From Modestobacter sp. (GTDB lineage Bacteria; Actinomycetota; Actinomycetes; Mycobacteriales; Geodermatophilaceae): a stretch of 8,901 bases of DNA. Shown here in pieces: positions 6,233 through 8,901 of this stretch. How positions within the stretch are numbered: position 1 is the stretch's first letter; each line of letters opens with the position of its first letter. The DNA is taken from positions 1 to 8,901 of the forward strand of contig JAOPUQ010000273.1 in NCBI GenBank assembly GCA_025963425.1. Reading direction: 5' to 3'. Both the position numbers and the translations under genes were made by a program. A model generated the notes under the pieces. It was not told the DNA's origin and made no database searches. It saw nothing but the letters and a program-made list of their open reading frames with translations.

Positions 6233-6601
6233 GTGACGAACCCCTCCGGCGAGCCCGCCGACCCCGCCACCCGGGCCCTGCGCGAGCTGGTCGACGAACT
6301 GGGCAGCTGCATCACCGCGCTGGACCGGGCCCGTGAACGCGCCGTGGACCTGCTCCGCCAGCGGGAGGCCGGGACCACCTGGCTCGACATCGTCGGCGGG
6401 GAGTCCCGCCCGCTGGTCGTCGAGCAGATCAGCACGGTGCTCGGGACGCTGTCGACGGCCGGGCACGCCTGGCGCCGGGAGCAGGCCGCCGCACTGCAGG
6501 CCGAGGACGTCAGCATCAACCGGATCGCCGCGCTGTTCGGCGTCACCCGCCAGCGCATCTCCACGCTGCTGCGCGGACCGGGCACCACCCCGGCCGACTG
6601 A
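6233..6601 (+). CDS. Small protein with C-terminal helix-turn-helix, putative transcriptional regulator
   Basis: This 122-residue cytosolic protein begins VTNPSGEPAD. The GTG at 6233 follows GGAGG (6218-6222) by 10 bases. The frame stays open far upstream, but that part runs antisense through the ATPase and is not supported. Residues 14-85 look helical and charged (ALRELVDELG, RARERAVDLLRQRE), probably a dimerisation or sensor part. Residues 94-113 (SINRIAALFGVTRQRISTLL) form a clear helix-turn-helix with the IAxxFGVTRQRIS pattern of Xre/sigma-region-4-like domains. I do not recognise a named family. It is divergent from the ATPase across a spacer packed with inverted CCGTTGC half-sites, so autoregulation and control of the ATPase are plausible. 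It converges on the helicase gene with 11 bases between the stops. Confidence 0.85.
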   Translation: MTNPSGEPADPATRALRELVDELGSCITALDRARERAVDLLRQREAGTTWLDIVGGESRPLVVEQISTVLGTLSTAGHAWRREQAAALQAEDVSINRIAALFGVTRQRISTLLRGPGTTPAD

Positions 6602-6612
6602 CCCCCCGGGCG

Positions 6613-8901
6613 TCAGGCCGAGAGCCGGTCCAGCACCCCGTCGATGGCCTTGTAGACCCGCTGCTCGGAGACCGGCCGGCGGGTACCGACGGCCTGCGCG
6701 AACAGCCCCACCCGCAGCTCCTCGACCATCCAGCGGACGCCGGCGACCGGGTCCTCCGGGGCGCCGCTGGCCGGCACCCGGGCCCGCAGCTGCTCGTACT
6801 CGGCGGTGACCGCGGCGACCTGGGCCATCCAGACGGCATCGCGCGCGGCGTTGGCCGGCAGCTTCTCCAGCCGGTGGGTCATCGCGGTGAGGTAGCGGAC
6901 CATGTCCGGCAGCCGCTTCCGGCCGGCCTCGGCGACGAACCCCCGGTGCAGCAGGCCGCCCATCTGCCGGCGCAGGTCGGCGATCGCGGCCTCCGGCACC
7001 CGCCGTCCGGGTGCCGCGCCGATGGCCACGGCCACCCCGCGGGCCTCGGTCAGCACCGCCTCCACCCGGCGCACCGTGTCGGTCGTCAGGGGCAGCAGCT
7101 GCTCGCGGGCCGTCTGGACCAGCGCGGCGAAGGCCGCCTCGTCCCGCGGAGGACCACCAGCCGCGGCGATGAGCTCGACGGCGGCGGCGTCCACACAGTC
7201 GGCGACCAGGTCCGGGATCTCGCCGTCCGGGTTGAACTGCAGCGCCAGGCGCGAGCGCGGCGACAGCGCCTTGACGACCGGCCGGACCGGCGCGCCGGCG
7301 CTGAGCACCAGCAGCCGGCGGGCTCCGCGCCAGGTCAGCCGCACGGCCTCGGCCTCGGTCGCGACCACCCGGACGCCGACCGTCTCCCCCTCGTCGACCA
7401 GCGCCGGGAAGGCGGTCACCACGTGCCCACCGCGCCGCACCTCGACCGTGCGGGGCAGCGTCCCGATCGACCACGAGGTCAGCCCGGTGCGCTCGACGTC
7501 CGACGCGGCCCGGGCCAGGCTCGCCCGGCTCTGCGGCGCCACCTGCGCCCGCAGCGCGGCGAGGTCCTTGCCGGTGGCCAGCAGCTGCTGCCGGTCGTCG
7601 AGCACCCGGAAGGTGGCCCGCAGGTGACCGGGCACCTGCCCGGGCTGCCAGGCGTCCGGCGGGACGGTGACCGCCGTGGCCCGGCGCAGCTCACGCTCCA
7701 ACGCCGGCAGCAGCGGCTCGACCGGGTCGATGTGCGGCAGCACCTCGCGCACCCGGTCGGGGATCGGCACCAGCCCACGGCGCAGCTGCTTGGGCAGGGA
7801 GCGCAGCAGCTCGGTGACCAGCTCCGCCCGCAGCCCCGGCACGGTGAACGCGAGCGACTCCCCCGACGTCTGCTCGGCCACGGCGTCCAGCACGCCGAGC
7901 GGCACGTCGACGGTGACGCCGTCCTCGGCCGCACCGGGGGCGAAGGCGTAGGACAGCGGGAGGCTCAGCCCCTGGGTCAGCGCGACCTCGTCCGGATAGT
8001 CCTCCACCCGGACCTGCCCGACGGCCGCGGCGTTGGTCAGCAGCTCCGGGGTGAAGGTCAGCAGGTCCGGGCGCTCCCGGCGGGCGGACTTCCACCAGGC
8101 GTCGAAGTGCCGCGCCGAGACGACGTCGGCGGGCACCCGGGCGTCGTAGAGCTCGAAGACCGTCTCGTCGTCCACCCGGATGTCTCGGCGGCGCGCCCGC
8201 TCCTCCAGGTCGGCGACCTGCTGCAGCGCGCGGGCGTTGTCGGCGGCGAAGCGGTGGTGCGTCGTCCACTCCCCCTGCACCAGCGCGTGCCGGATGAACA
8301 GCTCCCGGGACACCACCGGGTCGATCGACCCGAACTGCACCCGCCGGCCGACCACCAGCGGCAGGCCGTAGAGGGTGACCCGCTCGGTGGCCACGACCGA
8401 GCCGCGTTTGGCGTCCCACCGAGGCTCGCTGTACTGGCGCTTCACCAGGTGCGCGGCCAGCCGCTCGACCACCTCGGGGTCGACCCGGGCGACGGTGCGG
8501 GCGAACAGCCGGCTGGTCTCCACCAGCTCGGCGGCCACCACCCAGCGCGGCGGCTTCTTCGCCAGCTTGGTGCCCGGGGCCAGCACGAAGCGGGTGTTGC
8601 GGGTACCGAGGTACTCCCGACCCGGCCGGCCGGGCTTGCCGGTGCGGTCCTTGACCGGTTCGGCCTGCATCCCGACGTGGGAGAGCAACCCGGCCAGGAG
8701 CGCGGCGGTGACACCGCGCTCGTCGGGTGAGTCGGCCAGCTCGCCGACGCCCATGCCCAGCCGCCGGGCGGTGTTGCGCAGCTGGCCGTGCAGGTCCTGC
8801 CACTCCCGGATGCGCAGGTAGTGCAGGAACTCGCGCTTGACGGTGCGGCGGAACTGGTTGCCGCTGAGCGCGTCCTGCTGCTCGACGAGGTACCGCCACA
8901 G
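6613..8901 (-). CDS. hrpA: ATP-dependent RNA helicase HrpA, C-terminal 762 residues (N-terminus off the window)
   Basis: This is the C-terminal part of a DEAH-box RNA helicase of about 1,300 residues, open at the right edge. The first visible residues (LWRYLVEQQD, then FLHYLRIREWQDLHGQL) belong to the region following the helicase-associated HA2 domain. The OB-fold segment follows at about 95-145 of the fragment, with YLGTRNTRFVLAPGT and WVVAAELVETSRLFART. The rest, to the C-terminal PVSEQRVYKAIDGVLDRLSA, is the long DUF3418 domain specific to HrpA, including YGLPLVVGRR and SRELFIRHALVQGEW. The motor motifs (Walker A, DEAH) lie outside the window, so catalytic integrity cannot be judged. In bacteria HrpA acts on mRNA processing and rescues collided ribosomes. 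The frame is intact from the window edge to TGA at 6613, with no shifts, which contrasts with the nearby ATPase gene. An ATG at 8754 is internal, since family sequence continues upstream of it. Confidence 0.95.
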   Translation of the reverse strand: MWRYLVEQQDALSGNQFRRTVKREFLHYLRIREWQDLHGQLRNTARRLGMGVGELADSPDERGVTAALLAGLLSHVGMQAEPVKDRTGKPGRPGREYLGTRNTRFVLAPGTKLAKKPPRWVVAAELVETSRLFARTVARVDPEVVERLAAHLVKRQYSEPRWDAKRGSVVATERVTLYGLPLVVGRRVQFGSIDPVVSRELFIRHALVQGEWTTHHRFAADNARALQQVADLEERARRRDIRVDDETVFELYDARVPADVVSARHFDAWWKSARRERPDLLTFTPELLTNAAAVGQVRVEDYPDEVALTQGLSLPLSYAFAPGAAEDGVTVDVPLGVLDAVAEQTSGESLAFTVPGLRAELVTELLRSLPKQLRRGLVPIPDRVREVLPHIDPVEPLLPALERELRRATAVTVPPDAWQPGQVPGHLRATFRVLDDRQQLLATGKDLAALRAQVAPQSRASLARAASDVERTGLTSWSIGTLPRTVEVRRGGHVVTAFPALVDEGETVGVRVVATEAEAVRLTWRGARRLLVLSAGAPVRPVVKALSPRSRLALQFNPDGEIPDLVADCVDAAAVELIAAAGGPPRDEAAFAALVQTAREQLLPLTTDTVRRVEAVLTEARGVAVAIGAAPGRRVPEAAIADLRRQMGGLLHRGFVAEAGRKRLPDMVRYLTAMTHRLEKLPANAARDAVWMAQVAAVTAEYEQLRARVPASGAPEDPVAGVRWMVEELRVGLFAQAVGTRRPVSEQRVYKAIDGVLDRLSA

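Noticed and set aside
6048..7474. Long leftward open frame continuing upstream of the ATPase core
   Set aside because: Beyond the ATPase it runs antisense through the HTH gene and out of frame through hrpA. The family N-terminus lies in another frame starting at 6047.
6874..8730. 618-residue open frame on the plus strand opposite hrpA
   Set aside because: It is Arg/Gly/Gln/His-rich shadow coding opposite a convincing HrpA C-terminus and has no recognisable domain.
1..8901. tRNA/rRNA genes, CRISPR arrays, insertion sequences, attachment sites or an undescribed defence system
   Set aside because: No cloverleaf, regular spaced repeats, transposase or direct-repeat pairs were seen by eye. The genes are metabolic, housekeeping and regulatory types.

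Overview
This is a very GC-rich window with GTG starts, strong G/C bias at third codon positions and tightly packed convergent genes. It reads as chromosomal DNA of an actinobacterium. The mix of genes (form II CoxL-like hydroxylase, HrpA with a DUF3418 tail, RsbW-like ATPase next to a small HTH protein) would fit Geodermatophilaceae or a relative, but that placement is a guess from general resemblance. I see no tRNA, rRNA, insertion sequence, CRISPR array or phage gene.

Left part (1-3935): a molybdenum hydroxylase operon runs leftward. It has the large catalytic subunit (CoxL-like, form II signature AYRGAGR) followed by the small [2Fe-2S] subunit (CoxS-like), which leaves the window at its left edge. 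The two are joined by a one-base TGATG stop/start overlap. Divergently, across about 100 bp, lies a 12-helix MFS transporter of the CynX/NimT type. It could import the hydroxylase substrate.

Middle (3936-5264): a complete bacterial class I-type cytochrome P450 converges on the transporter with a 9-base gap. No ferredoxin or reductase partner is visible.

Regulatory island (5265-6601): a 52-residue acidic protein of unknown function lies downstream of an anti-sigma-factor-like HATPase gene, both leftward. The ATPase is readable as one 129-residue family-typical protein only if two single extra bases are removed. It is therefore a double-frameshift gene, or the sequence carries two errors. Divergent from it is a 122-residue protein with a C-terminal helix-turn-helix. 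The spacer between them is the most structured non-coding DNA here. It has an 11-bp inverted repeat that would bury the Shine-Dalgarno of the ATPase, and a cluster of four CCGTTGC-type half-sites that includes a perfect 16-bp palindrome. Together these look like a small, self-regulated stress or developmental switch, but the function is inferred.

Right part (6613-8901): the C-terminal 762 residues of an HrpA-type DEAH RNA helicase run leftward and converge on the HTH gene with an 11-base gap. The helicase motor lies beyond the right edge. Most of the window is ordinary chromosomal content. The part that deserves a second look is 5420-6240.
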